Assembly: GCA_020091685.1 (NCBI GenBank)
Contig: CM034607.1
Span: forward strand, 9,235,465-9,299,464
Source: Lutjanus erythropterus
Taxonomy: Eukaryota > Chordata > Actinopteri > Lutjaniformes > Lutjanidae
Direction of reading: 5' to 3'
DNA length: 64,000 nt
The notes under the pieces are model-generated. The model was given only the letters and a program-made list of their open reading frames with translations. It searched no databases and was not told where the DNA came from. This document shows positions 10,949-21,760 of the stretch, one piece after another; the stretch's first letter is position 1, and every line of letters starts with the position of its first letter. A program made the position numbers and the translations under genes.

Positions 10949-11115
10949 CTGCTTGCAGGTAACAAATTCTGCCTACCAGCAACATTAAGGCTCACTAATT
11001 GACATATTAGAGCTTGTTTGTTTAATTTGTACACAAAACCCAGAGTAAAACTGACTCATTGTGATTTTAAGGAGAGTTATGTGTTGGACTATTTTTACAC
11101 AAAGCTAACCTGATG
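10916..11115 (+). repeat. TTTGACATTTTGGGAAA-family repeat, right part
   Basis: It carries the family's right-half phrases in order: GAAACAGTGGGAAA, AGGTAACAAATTCTGCCTACCAGCA, GCTCACTAATTGACAT, TTTAATTTGTACA, and GTTATGTGTTGGACTATTT at the end. Its left half is absent and replaced by the coding-like segment at 10781-10915. Confidence 0.65.
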
Positions 11116-11563
11116 CTGGTTGTAGTTTAGAGGCTGACTTAGTCTGACTGAATACATTTTCACCAGAAAAAAAATTGTAGTAGTAATACTAATTTTTTTT
11201 AAAAAGTTTTCTTTTGGTATGACATGATTTGTCCCAGTTTTCAGGAATGGGTGAAGTACAAGTTGATTTCAGAAAGGTGATGCTTCAGTGATTATACTGC
11301 TGACAACTACAGCAGTATGTATGACACTGTCTTTTGTCACAGTGATGATAAAAGTCATGGCTTCCTTACTGCAACGTTCTGTTGACACTTTATTACTCGA
11401 TTTCCTCTGTATTTGGCATAGTTTAATGACAAAACCCCACCCACACCCTCCATCCCACACTTTCTGTCTTGCAAACTTTGTCACTAGATGAACATGGACG
11501 CCACTTTTAATGAAACTTTTTGCTTTTTTTTTCTGTCTTGTTTTTTTTTTTTCTCCTCTGTAG
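11116..11563. other. Unique non-coding DNA ending in a poly-T/pyrimidine tract
   Basis: The notable element is the T-rich tract 11523-11560 followed by CTCCTCTGTAG, which would serve as a strong acceptor for the microexon-like site that follows. Overlapping 67-71 codon frames on both strands look fortuitous. Confidence 0.35.
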
Positions 11564-11577
11564 CTGTAAGACTTCAG
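11564..11577 (+). other. Microexon-like site (14 nt)
   Basis: CTGTAAGACTTCAG is framed by a near-ideal acceptor (poly-T, then CTCCTCTGTAG, ending 11563) and an ideal donor (CAG/GTACGT at 11578). Length 14 is not a multiple of three, so inclusion would shift a frame. Only the splice signals support it. Confidence 0.15.
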
Positions 11578-12104
11578 GTACGTCTGTCTTTTCTTTGTTC
11601 CCCCACACTGATACTGTCACATATTACATCTGCCTGCTTCTCTGGCGTTCATATTCTTCGAGGGCAACAATTTTATACCTCCTTCTCCTTTGTTCGCTCC
11701 TAACTCATAAATTGAACGCACACACGGTCACATTACGCGCACACATGCATGCACGCACACGCATGGCTCTTTTCCTGGCACAGTTGATGCAAGGTGTAAA
11801 ACAAGAGATAATGGCAGCATTTCATAAATAATGCAAAAGAAGAGTCGGGTGCCTCTGTGTGTGTGTGTGTGTTTGTTCATAGTATGTGTTGAGTGTGTGT
11901 GTCCATATCATGCAAGAGTGAGACTGCCCTGTCAGCACGAACGCTCCTCCTCCCCAGCGCCTCCCTGACATCGAAAAGAGACCCCAAGATGCAGGTTTAA
12001 TCCCCCTCCTCCATCCTCCTTTCTTTTTTTTTTTTTTTCTTTCTTTCACACAAACATATATACACACACTCCCCCTCACACACATGCATTGCTCAGACAC
12101 CCTC
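11578..12104. other. Low-complexity flank: CA/TG and pyrimidine tracts
   Basis: It contains degenerate CA-rich DNA (11717-11765), a (GT)n run (about 11854-11872) and a C/T-rich tract with a T-run (11998-12048). Open frames here are composition artefacts. Confidence 0.5.
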
Positions 12105-12330
12105 CATCAGGTTTTAATCTCAGCAGCAGTGCTCTTGCAGCGTGCTCCTCCTTCCTTGCTGGCTGCGAGAGAGGAAAAATATAGAGGAGACAAATGACTC
12201 ATTTTATGGTGCAGGAAAATTACTGCCTAAGAGATATTACAAGGTGTATGTATACGTTTATTGTGGGAGGAGATGAGATTTAGAGCACATTTGTGTGAGA
12301 GAATAACAAATAATAGGAGAAAGAAGAGAA
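12105..12330. promoter_or_regulatory. Unique block, possible conserved non-coding element
   Basis: This compact non-repetitive stretch (GGTTTTAATCTCAGCAGCAG, AAATGACTCATTTTATGG, GAAAATTACTGCC) sits between low-complexity tracts. ATGACTCAT is a perfect AP-1 palindrome (12193-12201). The regulatory role is inference. Confidence 0.25.
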
Positions 12331-12951
12331 ATTGTGTGTGTGTGGCTGTTTTGCAAATGAGAGCGTCGTGGCTGAATAACCGGAGTCCTGTGCAGATGGC
12401 TTGACATACAGTGTATAGTGTACAGTATACAGTCTCACATGCCTCCAGGACACGTTCTCGCTCGAATCGATCGAGAACAGAGGAGGAGGATGAAGAAGCA
12501 ACAGTGAAAATCTATTGCAGTGTGCAGGATGTCTGCTCCCTCTATGAGAAAAATGCACTGTAGCAGCTTCTCGGTTCATTGGCTTGGCCCAGGAGGGGAG
12601 ACATTACGGGCGTGATGCAGGACCTTGTTTCGATCAAGTCTGTTCTCGATGTGCTTGCTCGGGCCAGCCCAGAAGGATGCACAGATGCTCTGCACAAGCA
12701 AAACACAAATGAAAAACGAGGCAATGATTCACTTTGCAAGTAGATATTTACTCTCGTTTTTTAGCCTTCCAAACCCCAATACTGGGGTTAAAACTGCTTT
12801 CCATTGTACAAATGATGTGAATCATTTTATTATCCAGAATCACCCGTACAAACCCCAAACACTGATAAAAAGTCCATTCTATCTAAAGTGCAGGATGTAC
12901 AAGTCTGACCCGCTATTTACATTCGCCTGTTTACCACAATCTTTCACTAAC
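12331..12951. other. Unique non-coding DNA
   Basis: It includes a short self-complementary ACAGTGTATAGTGTACAGTATACAG run (12408-12432) and CCCCAATACTGGGG (12774-12787). No gene is supported; the 130-codon frame 12625-13017 runs into a known repeat. Confidence 0.4.
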
Positions 12952-13525
12952 TTTAAAACAACAGTTGGACATTTTGGGGAATATCCTTATTCACCTACTT
13001 GCCAAGAGTTAGATTAGAAGATTGATACCGCTATCTGTTCATTAAACGACTGGTGTGTAAGATTTATAGGGATCTACTGGTAGAAATAAAATATAATATT
13101 CATAAGTACGTTTTCATCACCCGAAAATAAGAATTGTCTTTTCATTGTCTTAGAATGACCTCTTCCACAGAGTTTTACTGCTTTTTCTCTACATACACTG
13201 GCTCCAGATACGGCCTCTGTAGGTTCTCTGACACACTTGGAAGGGGAGAGTGAGACGAGTGGTACTGAGTTTGTTGCAATATGCAGTCTACCCACTAGAT
13301 GCCACTAATCTTTAAATATAAAGCTCCAGCCAGCAGCTGATGAGCTTTGCTAAACACAGAGACTGGAAACAGTGGGAAGACAGTGGCTGGCCAGGCTCTG
13401 TGTGAAGGAAACAGAATATGCCAAACAGCACCTTTAAAGCTCACTAATTAACATCCTGTTTGATTAATCCATACAAAAATACCCAAGGTGTAAAAATGAC
13501 ACATTGTAGTTTAATTGGGGGGACA
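12952..13525 (+). repeat. TTTGACATTTTGGGAAA-family repeat split by a nested miniature element
   Basis: The left half (12952-13045) has GTTGGACATTTTGGGGAATAT and TAGAAGATTGATACCGCTATCTG. The right half (13316-13525) resumes with ATAAAGCTCCAGCCAGCAGC, GACTGGAAACAGTGGGAAGAC, CTCACTAATTAACATC and TTTAATCCATACAAAAAT-like sequence. Removing 13046-13315 restores a continuous CTGTTCATTAAATATAAAGC, the order seen in other copies. Confidence 0.75.
13046..13311 (-). mobile_element. Second copy of the 5522-5882 miniature element, inverted and partly deleted
   Basis: It lies in the opposite orientation to the copy at 5522-5882: GACTGGTGTGTAAGATTTA, then AATATTCATAAGTACGTTTTCATCA, matches the complement of that copy's right end. 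TTAA is present at 13042-13045 and 13312-13315. The distal inverted repeat is almost wholly missing: sequence passes from CCACTAATC straight into TTTAA, a ~13-base deletion relative to the other copy. Confidence 0.75.
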
Positions 13526-14059
13526 GGTAATTTGGAGACAGATCTGAGAGTGGTAGCCTCTTGATCTTCCTGTCTGACAATTTGCAAGAAAGCAACCAAT
13601 GTTATGACAGTTAACTAAAACTCGCTGACTAAAACTAGGCATGAAAAACATTTAAGTAGAATTAAGTAAAAATAAACTTAGACTCAGAAAAAAAAAAAAA
13701 AATACTTACAAAACTGAATAAAATAGAAATTTGGTCGAATTTGTCACCACAAGGCACTGATGCATGTTTATTGAGAATGGGATGTCACGACTGTGAGTCA
13801 CTTGCCTTTACAAAGTGCTGGTGTTGTAATACCTATTCTAAAACATTAAATCTTGCCCCTGACAAACACCCTCCATGTTATAATATAAGAAAATTAAAAC
13901 TAATACTGAAACTAATAAAGGTTTCGGTAGAAACGTCCAATATTGATGGTCTTGTATGGCAATATAGTTTGGATGAAAGCCATGCCTAAATCAAATGGTT
14001 TGTACGCTTAACCATCCAACCGAACTCGCCACACTATAACCACATCCTGCTATTTTTGC
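13526..14059. other. AT-rich non-coding DNA
   Basis: It contains an A-run (13688-13702) in an A-rich, repeat-like context and otherwise nothing recognisable. Confidence 0.4.
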
Positions 14060-14175
14060 TTTTGAAAGAGTCATTACTGAGCAAAAGTTTGCTTGTCAAA
14101 GGAACATAAACCTAACCTTATGCAAGAATCCCTCTTGTCAGGTTTCAAGTTAAGCGCTTGTAGCCAAACTGAAAC
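14060..14175. repeat. Dispersed repeat family (GAGTTTTCTTTTGC family), 5' piece of copy A
   Basis: GTTTGCTTGTCAAAGGAACATAAACCTAACCTTATGCAAGAATCC...GTCAGGTTTCAAGTTA is collinear with 20325-20400, 20755-20850 and 21315-21415, but lacks their GGCAGCTG(G/T)ATTCATGAG segment. Confidence 0.65.
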
Positions 14176-15224
14176 TAGTTTATTCTCTATCATTTGCAGG
14201 GCTAGTATTTGGATGTCAATAAAAAATATGGAATAAAAGTCACATAATATGACATGAAAGTCAGGGAATATGGCTTGAAAATCTGAGAATAAACAAAAAA
14301 AAAAGCCATTTCAGGGGCATGGGGACCTATATCTCCTACTAGACTATTTTCATTAATCACATTTGTGGAAGTGTCTGCAAATATGCACTCTGTGTTTGGA
14401 ATTTGGGAATGTGTTTCCTGCGTCAGTGTAATCCCCAGCTTTCTCCAGCAGACTTGTAGGTCATAGTTAACCTTTGTTCAATTTTGACCAGTCAATATTT
14501 GACTGCTTTGCCGTTATCCAATTTTATATAATACCAGTCCACTAACCGCATCATCAGTCTTGTAGACTGTTTACCATCCATGAACGATCCGTTCAATAAT
14601 TATTTATTACCTGCATCAGACCTGTGACATGCCATCCTTTTTCATTCCAGAGTCGGCCATATTCATTGAACTAAGGACAAATGTGATTATGCCTTTGATT
14701 TGTTGTCAAATTTACATTTTCACTCATATGCACCAAACAAATGAAAGCATTTTGATGACATAGTATTAAACTGAGTGCCGACTGGCTCCCTGCTTCATCG
14801 ATTTTACATGGCAGTTATATTTAACCTCCTGCAAACTGAAAAAAATGATTGGGGCTTCTCTGTTTGTGTAGCAGTCTTTAAATTCCTGTGTGACACTGTT
14901 GATCATATTGATTCAATCAAAGCACAATATGATCATGCATGCATAAAGGCTTACTGTTGCACCAGTGGTGACTGTCACTGGATATCATGTTGCTACCTCA
15001 ATATTTTGATGTACTACTCCATAATACAAACCAGTCCCTGTTGTGCGAGCATAAAAACCTCCTCTAAATGCCATATTTTGCTCTGCGGTTTCCTGATGAT
15101 TAATTTGACTCAGAAACCACACTATCCTGCCTCAGCAGAAACAGAAAGGAGCTCAAATGAACAGGTCCTGACCTCCTAATCTTCCAGTCGTGGAGAAAGA
15201 ATGCACTACAAGGTTCCTTTTGAA
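14176..15224. other. Unique sequence interrupting copy A
   Basis: About 1 kb of AT-rich DNA lies between the two recognisable halves of copy A. The 134-codon frame 14775-15179 has no domain I recognise. No inverted termini were found to prove a discrete insertion. Confidence 0.35.
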
Positions 15225-15545
15225 TTCATTTATCTCCATGACTCTTTCTGGAGTTTTCTTTTGCAAAACTAAATGAAAAAAAGTCTGTGAAGAGAAATAT
15301 ATCTGAGTAAAGAGAAGCCTTTTGAAAAGTTTATTTCCAGAGTGAAGCAGGCGACGTGCTGATGGTTTCATATTTGTCTGTTCATGGTTTTTTTAGCAGC
15401 CATACTGGACTCTGGCTTGTACAAACAACAGCATGGTTTGAAATGCTTGCTAGATGGATGTCATGGTCTGTACATCTGAATGACAGGAAGGCTGCTTATC
15501 AAGTCTTTGAGAGTCTAACCCCAACCACACTTTAACCTAAACCAT
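15225..15545. repeat. Dispersed repeat family, 3' piece of copy A
   Basis: GGAGTTTTCTTTTGCAAAAC, AAGCCTTTTGAAAAGTTTAT, GGACTCTGGCTTGTACAAAC and CATGGTCTGTACATCTGAAT are nearly identical to 21500-21750, and more distantly to 20950-21170. It ends with CCCCAACCACACTTTAACC, shared with 21187-21204. Confidence 0.8.
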
Positions 15546-15702
15546 TGTGTATTTGCTTGAGATGTTCCGATCCACTTTTTTCCATTCCGATTTTGATATC
15601 TGAATTTGGATATCTGTGTATGATTATTTCTTAGTATTGTTATTATTAGTAGTACATTACTGTTGTTGCTGCTATTATTAATATTACTCCTAGTAGTAGC
15701 AG
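15546..15702. other. Trinucleotide-rich insertion target of the hAT element
   Basis: TATTATTAGTAGTAC and TAGTAGTAGCAG imperfect trinucleotide DNA precedes the element. AGTAGCAG at 15695-15702 is the left 8-bp target duplication. 15565-15600 resembles a decayed transposon end (GATCCACTTTTTTCC..GATTTTGATAT). Confidence 0.6.
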
Positions 15703-16441
15703 TAGGGGTGGGCGATATGGCAAAAATATCATATCACGATTTTTTTATTAGAAAATCACGATTTCGATTTTATCACGATCTTACATGTATTTATATTATG
15801 TATTATGCTATGTATTTAGATTTACATTTACTGTTTTTACTTTACTTTCTACTTTTTTTCAAGCACAAAGGTAAAAGTAAAGGTAGTAATGTCTGCAGAA
15901 ACCACAAACAGAAGATGTTACTAACTCTTTTAACTGAAACAGTCACCAGAATGTTTTGTTAACATGTTAAAATCACAACATTTTTCTTCTGGAGCAGGAC
16001 AGACGCTCCCAGACCCCCAACAGGGGACTGGTTTACCAACATGCCACCTTTTTCTCCTCTTACGAGTTTGCAGGTCTGTATTTAAGCTTGGTAAAGTTGG
16101 AAAGATATTCACAGATTCGGACTTCTGGCATCAATAACTCATTAGTGATACGTTGTCAAAACATAAATGCAGGCCTCTTCCCATCGTTGTAAGGTAGACA
16201 ATGTGCTACAAGCCCAGTTTTATCAAAAGTAGCTGTCTTTCAAGCTGCAGAAATAAAATTGGTGTCTATGAGCAGCCGGCTGTGAGACGTGGATAGGGAC
16301 CGTCTGCAAATTGCAAAACCGCCAGCAGCGAAGAGAAACACTACACAGATATTCAATAACTTCACTTAGACAATGTAGTGTCACCAAAATCACTGCAGCC
16401 TTCAACTGGCTCCTGTTGATCATACTACAATACTTGTTTTA

Positions 16442-16632
<191 letters not shown>

Positions 16633-16961
16633 TTTATTTTATTTTTTTGAGAAACTTTATAATAAAATGCAATAACTTCACCTTTATGCACTGTAAAGAA
16701 TTAAACTCTGTCCAATTCATCAACTGGTTTCCTGCTGATCATACTACAACACTTGGTTTGATTTTTTCTTTCATAATTTTAAGGAATTTTTATTTGTAAT
16801 AAAATTTATAACTTCACTTTAGTATGTAGAATAGCCACTAAATATCAGAAAGATCAACTGGATGCTGCTACAACTCTCTTGGTTTGATATAAAAAAAAAC
16901 AACAACAACATCATTAAAGAATTTATATTAATAAAATTCAATAACTTCACTTTTTTTAATA

Positions 16962-18180
16962 TCAAACCAAGTGTTGTAGTATGATCAGCAGGAGCCAGTT
17001 GATGGTTGGACAGAGTTTAATTCTTCTACAGTATGTAAAAGAAGTTATTGAATTTTATTATTAATAAAAACCTACAGTACATAAGAGTGGAGTTATTAAA
17101 TTTTATTACAAATAAAAATTTTAAAATTAAAAAAATTAACATCAAACCAAGAGTTGTAGTATGATCAGCAGCATCCAGTTGATGGCTGCAGTAAATTTGG
17201 TGACACTACAGTGCATAAAAGAGAAGTTATTAAATTTATTATTAATAAAAATCTTAAAATTATGAAAAAATGTTTTTAATATCAAACCAAGAGTTGTAGA
17301 TGATCAGCAGCATCCAGTTGATGGCTGCAGTAAATTTGGTGACACTACAGTGCATAAAAGAAGTTGTTAAATTTTATTATTAATAGAAAATCTTAAAATT
17401 ATGAAAAAATGTTTTTAATATCAAACCAAGAGTTGTAGTATGATCAGCAGCATCCAGTTGATGGCTGCAGTGATTTTGGTGACACTACAGTGCATAAAGA
17501 GAAGTTATTAAATTTTATTATTAATAGAAAATCTTAAAATTATGAAAAATGTTTTTAATATCAAACCAAGAGTTGTAGATCAGCAGCATCCAGTTGATGG
17601 CTGCAGTGATTTTGGTGACACTACAGTATAAAAGAGAAGTTATTAAATTGTATTATTAATAAAATTCTTAAAATTATGAAAAATGTTTTTAATATCAAAC
17701 CAAGAGTTGTAGTATGATCAGCAGCATCCAGTTGATGGCTGCAGTGATTTGGTGACACTACAGTGCATAAAAGAGAAGTTATTAAATTGTATTATTAATA
17801 AAAATTCCATAAAATTATGATTTTTTTAAAAATATCAAACCAAGTATTGTAGTATGATCAGCAGCAGCCAGTTGATGGCTGCAGTGATTTTGGTGGCACT
17901 ACAGTACATAAAAGAGAAGTTATTACATTTTATTATTAATAAAAATTCCATAAAATTATGATTTTTAACAAAATATCAAACCAAGTATTGTAGTATGATC
18001 AGCAGCAGCCAGTTGATGGCTGCAGGAATTTGCTTACACTACAGTACATAAAAGAGAAGTTATTAAATTTTATTATTAATAAAAATTTAAAATTATGAAA
18101 AATTTTAATATCAAACCAAGAGTTGTAGTATGATAAGCAGGCCAGTTGAAGGCTGCAGTGATTTTGGTGACACTACATTG
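16962..18180 (+). repeat. ~140-bp tandem array inside the foldback element
   Basis: Nine units begin ATCAAACCAAG at 16962, 17141, 17281, 17420, 17560, 17694, 17834, 17975 and 18110 (spacing 179, then 134-141). Each carries GTTGTAGTATGATCAGCAG, CCAGTTGATGGCTGCAG, TGGTGACACTACAGT, GAAGTTATTAAATTTTATTA and AAAATTATG. The last unit runs into the right arm, so the array is an amplification of the arm's inner end. Related units in reverse orientation occur left of centre (16380-16440, 16670-16760, 16800-16890), giving a symmetry centre near 16900-16950. Confidence 0.9.
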
Positions 18181-18787
18181 TCTAAGAGTGAAGTTGAATT
18201 GAATATCTGTGTAGTGTTTCTCTCTGCTGTAGCGGTTTTGCAATTTGCAGACGGTCCTATCCACTCTCTCACAGCCGGCTGCTCATAGACACCAATTTTA
18301 TTTCTGCAACTTGAAAGACAGCTACTTTTGATAAAACTTGGCTTGTAGCACATTGTCTACCTTACAACTGGGAAAGAGGCCTCGTTTATGTTTTGACAAC
18401 GTATCACTAATGAGTTATTGATGCCGGAAGTCCGAATCTGTGAATATCTTTCCAACTTTACCGAGCTCTGTATTTAGTCATCAAAAAATACCAACAAGAA
18501 TACCATTAAAGTACAACAACAGCAATAAAAATGTTGATTTTTCAAAAAAGGAAACAATAACATGCAAGGTTTTTAAATTGTAATTAAGTAAAAACACTAA
18601 TACCACAATGTAAAAATACCTAAGTAAAGAATCTGAGTATTTTTTCCATCACAGCAGGTCAGTGATCAGTGTTTCAGTGACTCTCTGTGGATCAGTGAAT
18701 AGTGTTTTATTTATGGCGGCCCGCCACATTAAAAACATTGGCACCGCGACATGATTTTCTATTTTTGGAGCTGCGCACCTTTTTCGC

Positions 18788-18902
18788 TCGTGTCTAGAAG
18801 GTAACTCTTTATTATTATTATTACTCTCGCGAGATTTGTGTCCGTTATTTCTACTAAAATATTTCTACCTTTCGCAGGTCTAGGGTTCCCTTCTAGACAC
18901 GA
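18788..18902. repeat. Hairpin-forming inverted repeat within the hAT element
   Basis: TCGTGTCTAGAAGG (18788-18801) is the exact complement of CCTTCTAGACACGA (18889-18902), a 14-bp stem with an 87-base loop. The loop contains the TCTCGCGAGA palindrome at 18825-18834. Confidence 0.8.
18825..18834. promoter_or_regulatory. TCTCGCGAGA palindrome (BANP-type motif)
   Basis: This exact 10-base palindrome matches the CG-containing promoter element known to be bound by BANP in vertebrates. It sits in the non-autonomous hAT element, so any promoter role would be transposon-supplied. The motif is seen; activity is inferred. Confidence 0.35.
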
Positions 18903-19540
18903 CCCTCTGTCTCTGTCAAACTAATGACAGCAGACTGTCTTTAAACAGCACGATGTTACACTCTGCAGTATTTCACACAAAGACTTTATTTGTGTGGACA
19001 CCCAGGTTTGGTTTGTCACCAACTTTGGCATTTTTATGTTTTTTAATTAGTCCGAGAGGACGACGGCATCCGCGATTGATTAGTGATCAGTCTGCCCTCC
19101 TCACCTCCCTCACCTGTTCACTCTGCTGTGAGAAGACTCTCCTGTTTTACGTATAGACAATTGTTTAATTTTATAAGTGCATCTGGTTGGTGTCGATGTC
19201 ATTAACCATCACGTTAGTTTCTGTTGTAATAAACTCTGTCATTAACAACAGTCTCCTCCACACGCAGCTTCTCTGCAGTTGGTCTGTGTGTTTCCTGATC
19301 AGCTAAACCAGCGCCGGAAAGACTAGAAAAGTTGCGCCAGTTAAAATAGAAGCGTCCCGTCAAAATTTAAAATCTCTTAATAGTTTATTGGTTATAGGTC
19401 CGGGTCCGTATAGGACGGCGTGTGGGTCCGCCTGTTAGGGACCCCTGAACGATCCATACGATCTCCTCACTTTGGCAGATCGTCTACACGTTCTAATCCT
19501 TCACGATCTAATATCGTCATATTGCACACCCCTAAGTAGC

Positions 19541-19562
19541 AGTAGTAGTAGTAGTAGTAGTC
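19541..19562. repeat. (AGT)n microsatellite at the hAT right flank
   Basis: AGTAGTAGTAGTAGTAGTAG directly follows, and overlaps, the right target duplication. Because the target itself is trinucleotide DNA, slippage could mimic part of the duplication. Confidence 0.85.
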
Positions 19563-19635
19563 GTAAGATTACATAATGCTGAAATGGAACTTTTGTTTGG
19601 AAAGCTTGTGTAGTTTGTGTAATCTTCATTTCTAC

Positions 19636-20083
19636 TCTCACCTATGGTCATGATGGAAAGAACAAGGTTGTGGATATAAGCGGCCAAAATGGGTTTTCTC
19701 AGGAGGGTGGCTGGCATCTCCCTTAGGGATAGGGTGAGAAGCTCAGTCTTCCATGAGGAACCCGGAGTAGAGCCGCTGCTCCTTTGCGTACAAAGGTGCC
19801 AGTTGCAGTGGTTCGGGTATCTTGTAAGGATGCCGCCTGGTTGCCTCCCTAGGGAGGTGTTCCAGGCACGTCCAGCTGGGAGGAGGCCACAGGGCAGACC
19901 TAGCACTAGGTGGAGGGATTATATCTCCGCCCTGGCCTGGGAACGCCTCAGGAACCCACAGTCAGAGCTGGCTAGTGTAGCTGGGGAACAGGATGTCCGG
20001 GATCCCCTGCTGGAAGTGTTACCTCCACATTCCAGTTTCAGATAAGCGATTGAAAATGGATGGATGGGTGGATGGATGGATGC
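19636..20083 (+). pseudogene. LINE 3' end: C-terminal reverse-transcriptase protein fragment with GGAT tail
   Basis: An open frame (19689-20043) encodes MGFLRRVAGISLRDRVRSSV, later CQLQWFGYLVRMPPGCLPRE, then GRRPQGRPSTRWRDYISALA and WERL. This is the signature C-terminus (LRWFGHLVRMPPGRLP..GRRPRGRPRTRWRDYIS) of a widespread fish non-LTR retrotransposon. It ends in a stop and a (GGAT)n-type tail at 20057-20082, typical of LINEs with short tandem-repeat 3' ends. The 5' portion, including endonuclease and catalytic domain, is missing, so it is a 5'-truncated copy. The clade (RTE-, Rex- or I-related) cannot be settled here. The open frame suggests a fairly recent insertion. Confidence 0.85.
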
Positions 20084-20329
20084 TCAGAACATGTTAGTTT
20101 ATGATGGTTAATGCTGGTAATTGTAATTTTTTGTGCTGGGTTATTGTTACACCATGAGTGAGTACATTCCTTTGCTGCAGCCATATTGTTTCACAGTAAT
20201 TTGGAATGCTTTTCACTTATAGTACATGCAAATGCCAAGTGAATTGCTAGATTTACTTACCCAACTAGGCATTTTGTTTGCCCCAGGCAAGTTTGCAATC
20301 CTTATTGTCGAGCCCTGCTGAGGAACATA
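20084..20329. other. Unique spacer
   Basis: Nothing is recognised between the LINE tail and the next repeat copies. Confidence 0.4.
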
Positions 20330-21760
20330 AAGCTTACCTTGTGAATCAGCCGGATTCATGAGGTGATGCAAGAGTCCATCTTGCCAGGCTTCGAGTTATG
20401 TAGGCGAGCCGCAGTAGTTCTGACCAGTTAGCATCCTCCAGGGTATTACTGGCAGCTATGGGCGTGCTTTAGGTGTGATAATAGCGAGAAGCAAATTTTC
20501 CATTTCAGGAGTTTTATTTTGCAGAACTTAATGAACAACAAATGTCTCGAACAAAGAAAAGTCTTTTGAAAGGTTTATTTCCAGACTGAAGTAGGTGAGT
20601 TGTTAGTCTTGTTTGACGATATATTTGGTATGAATGAATGAATGTTCTCCAGTACTGACATCAGATGCTTTGTATAGTTGAGCTTCCACCCAGACTCACT
20701 AGCTTTACCCACGCCCTGCTCTTTTTTGTTTTTAAAAAAAGAACATTCATTATCAACCACAAGTATGCTTGTCGGAGGAAGATAAACTTTACTTTGTGAG
20801 GCAGCTGGATTCATGAGGTAACGCAAGAATTCATCTTCTCAGGCATCAAGTTAGTTCTTGTTGCTGAGCCAATCCGCATTCTGTGAGGAACTACTGGTAG
20901 TTAGGGGTGTGGTTTAGGCATCATGACAGCAAGAAGCAGGTGTTCTTTTTCTAGAGTTTTCTTTTGCAAAACTAAATGGAAAAAAAAGTTGGTAAAGAAA
21001 AATATCTCTGTGCAAGGTGAAGCCTTTTGGAAGGTTTATTTCCAGAGTGAAGCAGATGAGTCACTGATGGTTGCATGTTTGTCTGTTCTACAAATAGCAG
21101 TGTGGTTTGAACCTCTTGTTAGATAGATGTCTGTTCTGTACATCTGGATGACACGAAGGATGCTTATCAAGGATTTTAGTGCCTGACCCCAACCACACTT
21201 TTACCTTAACATTAGCGAAATCTGGGGTTTTATATAATTGCCCAATATCAATAGCTGTGTTATACTCCATGCCCTGCCCTTTTTTTTTTCCAAGGAAAGG
21301 AAAGTCATTCTTGACCAGGAGTTTGCTTGGCAAAGGAAGCTAAAGCTAACCTTGCAAGGCAGCTGTATTCATGAGTTGATACAAGAATCCATCTTGCCAG
21401 GTTTAAAGTTATGCGTGCTGGTTCAGCATCCTTTGAGGAACTACTGGCGGCCATGGGCATAGTTTAAGAGTGACAACCACGAGAAGCATGCGTTCTTTTT
21501 GTAGAGTTTTCTTTTACAAAACTAAATGAAAAAAAAGTCTGTGAAGAAAAATATTTCTGAGTAAAGAGAAGCCTTTTGAAAAGTTTATTTCCAGAGTGAA
21601 GCAGGCGAGTCGCTGATGGTTTCATGTTTGTCTGTTCTTGGTTCTTCAGCAGACATACTGGACTCTGGCTTGTACAAACAACAGTGCGGTTTGAACCGCT
21701 CGCTGGATGGATGTCATGGTCTGTACATCTGAATGACAGGAAGGCTGCTTATCATGTTCC
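20330..21760. repeat. Three consecutive copies (B, C, D) of the GAGTTTTCTTTTGC repeat family
   Basis: The marker ATTCATGAG occurs at ~20354, 20809 and 21367, each followed by (G/A)CAAGA(G/A)T(C/T)CATCTT and CAGG(C/T)(A/T)T. Each copy continues with a 'gaggaactactgg(c/t)' region, then GAGTTTTCTTTTGC/AC and TTTATTTCCAGA(C/G)TGAAG. Copy spacing is ~455 and ~558 bp. Copies C and D are bridged by CCCCAACCACACTTTTACC and a shared ACTCCATGCCCTGCCCTTTTT-like stretch. Copy A (14060-15545) belongs to the same series and was separated by the hAT and LINE insertions. An antisense copy is at 44155-44330. Confidence 0.8.

Noticed and set aside
12625-13017. 130-codon plus-strand frame
   Set aside because: Its 3' part lies in the TTTGACATTTTGGGAAA dispersed repeat.
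16962-18180. CRISPR-like regular array
   Set aside because: Units are ~140 bp with no short repeat/unique spacer pattern, in a eukaryotic transposon.
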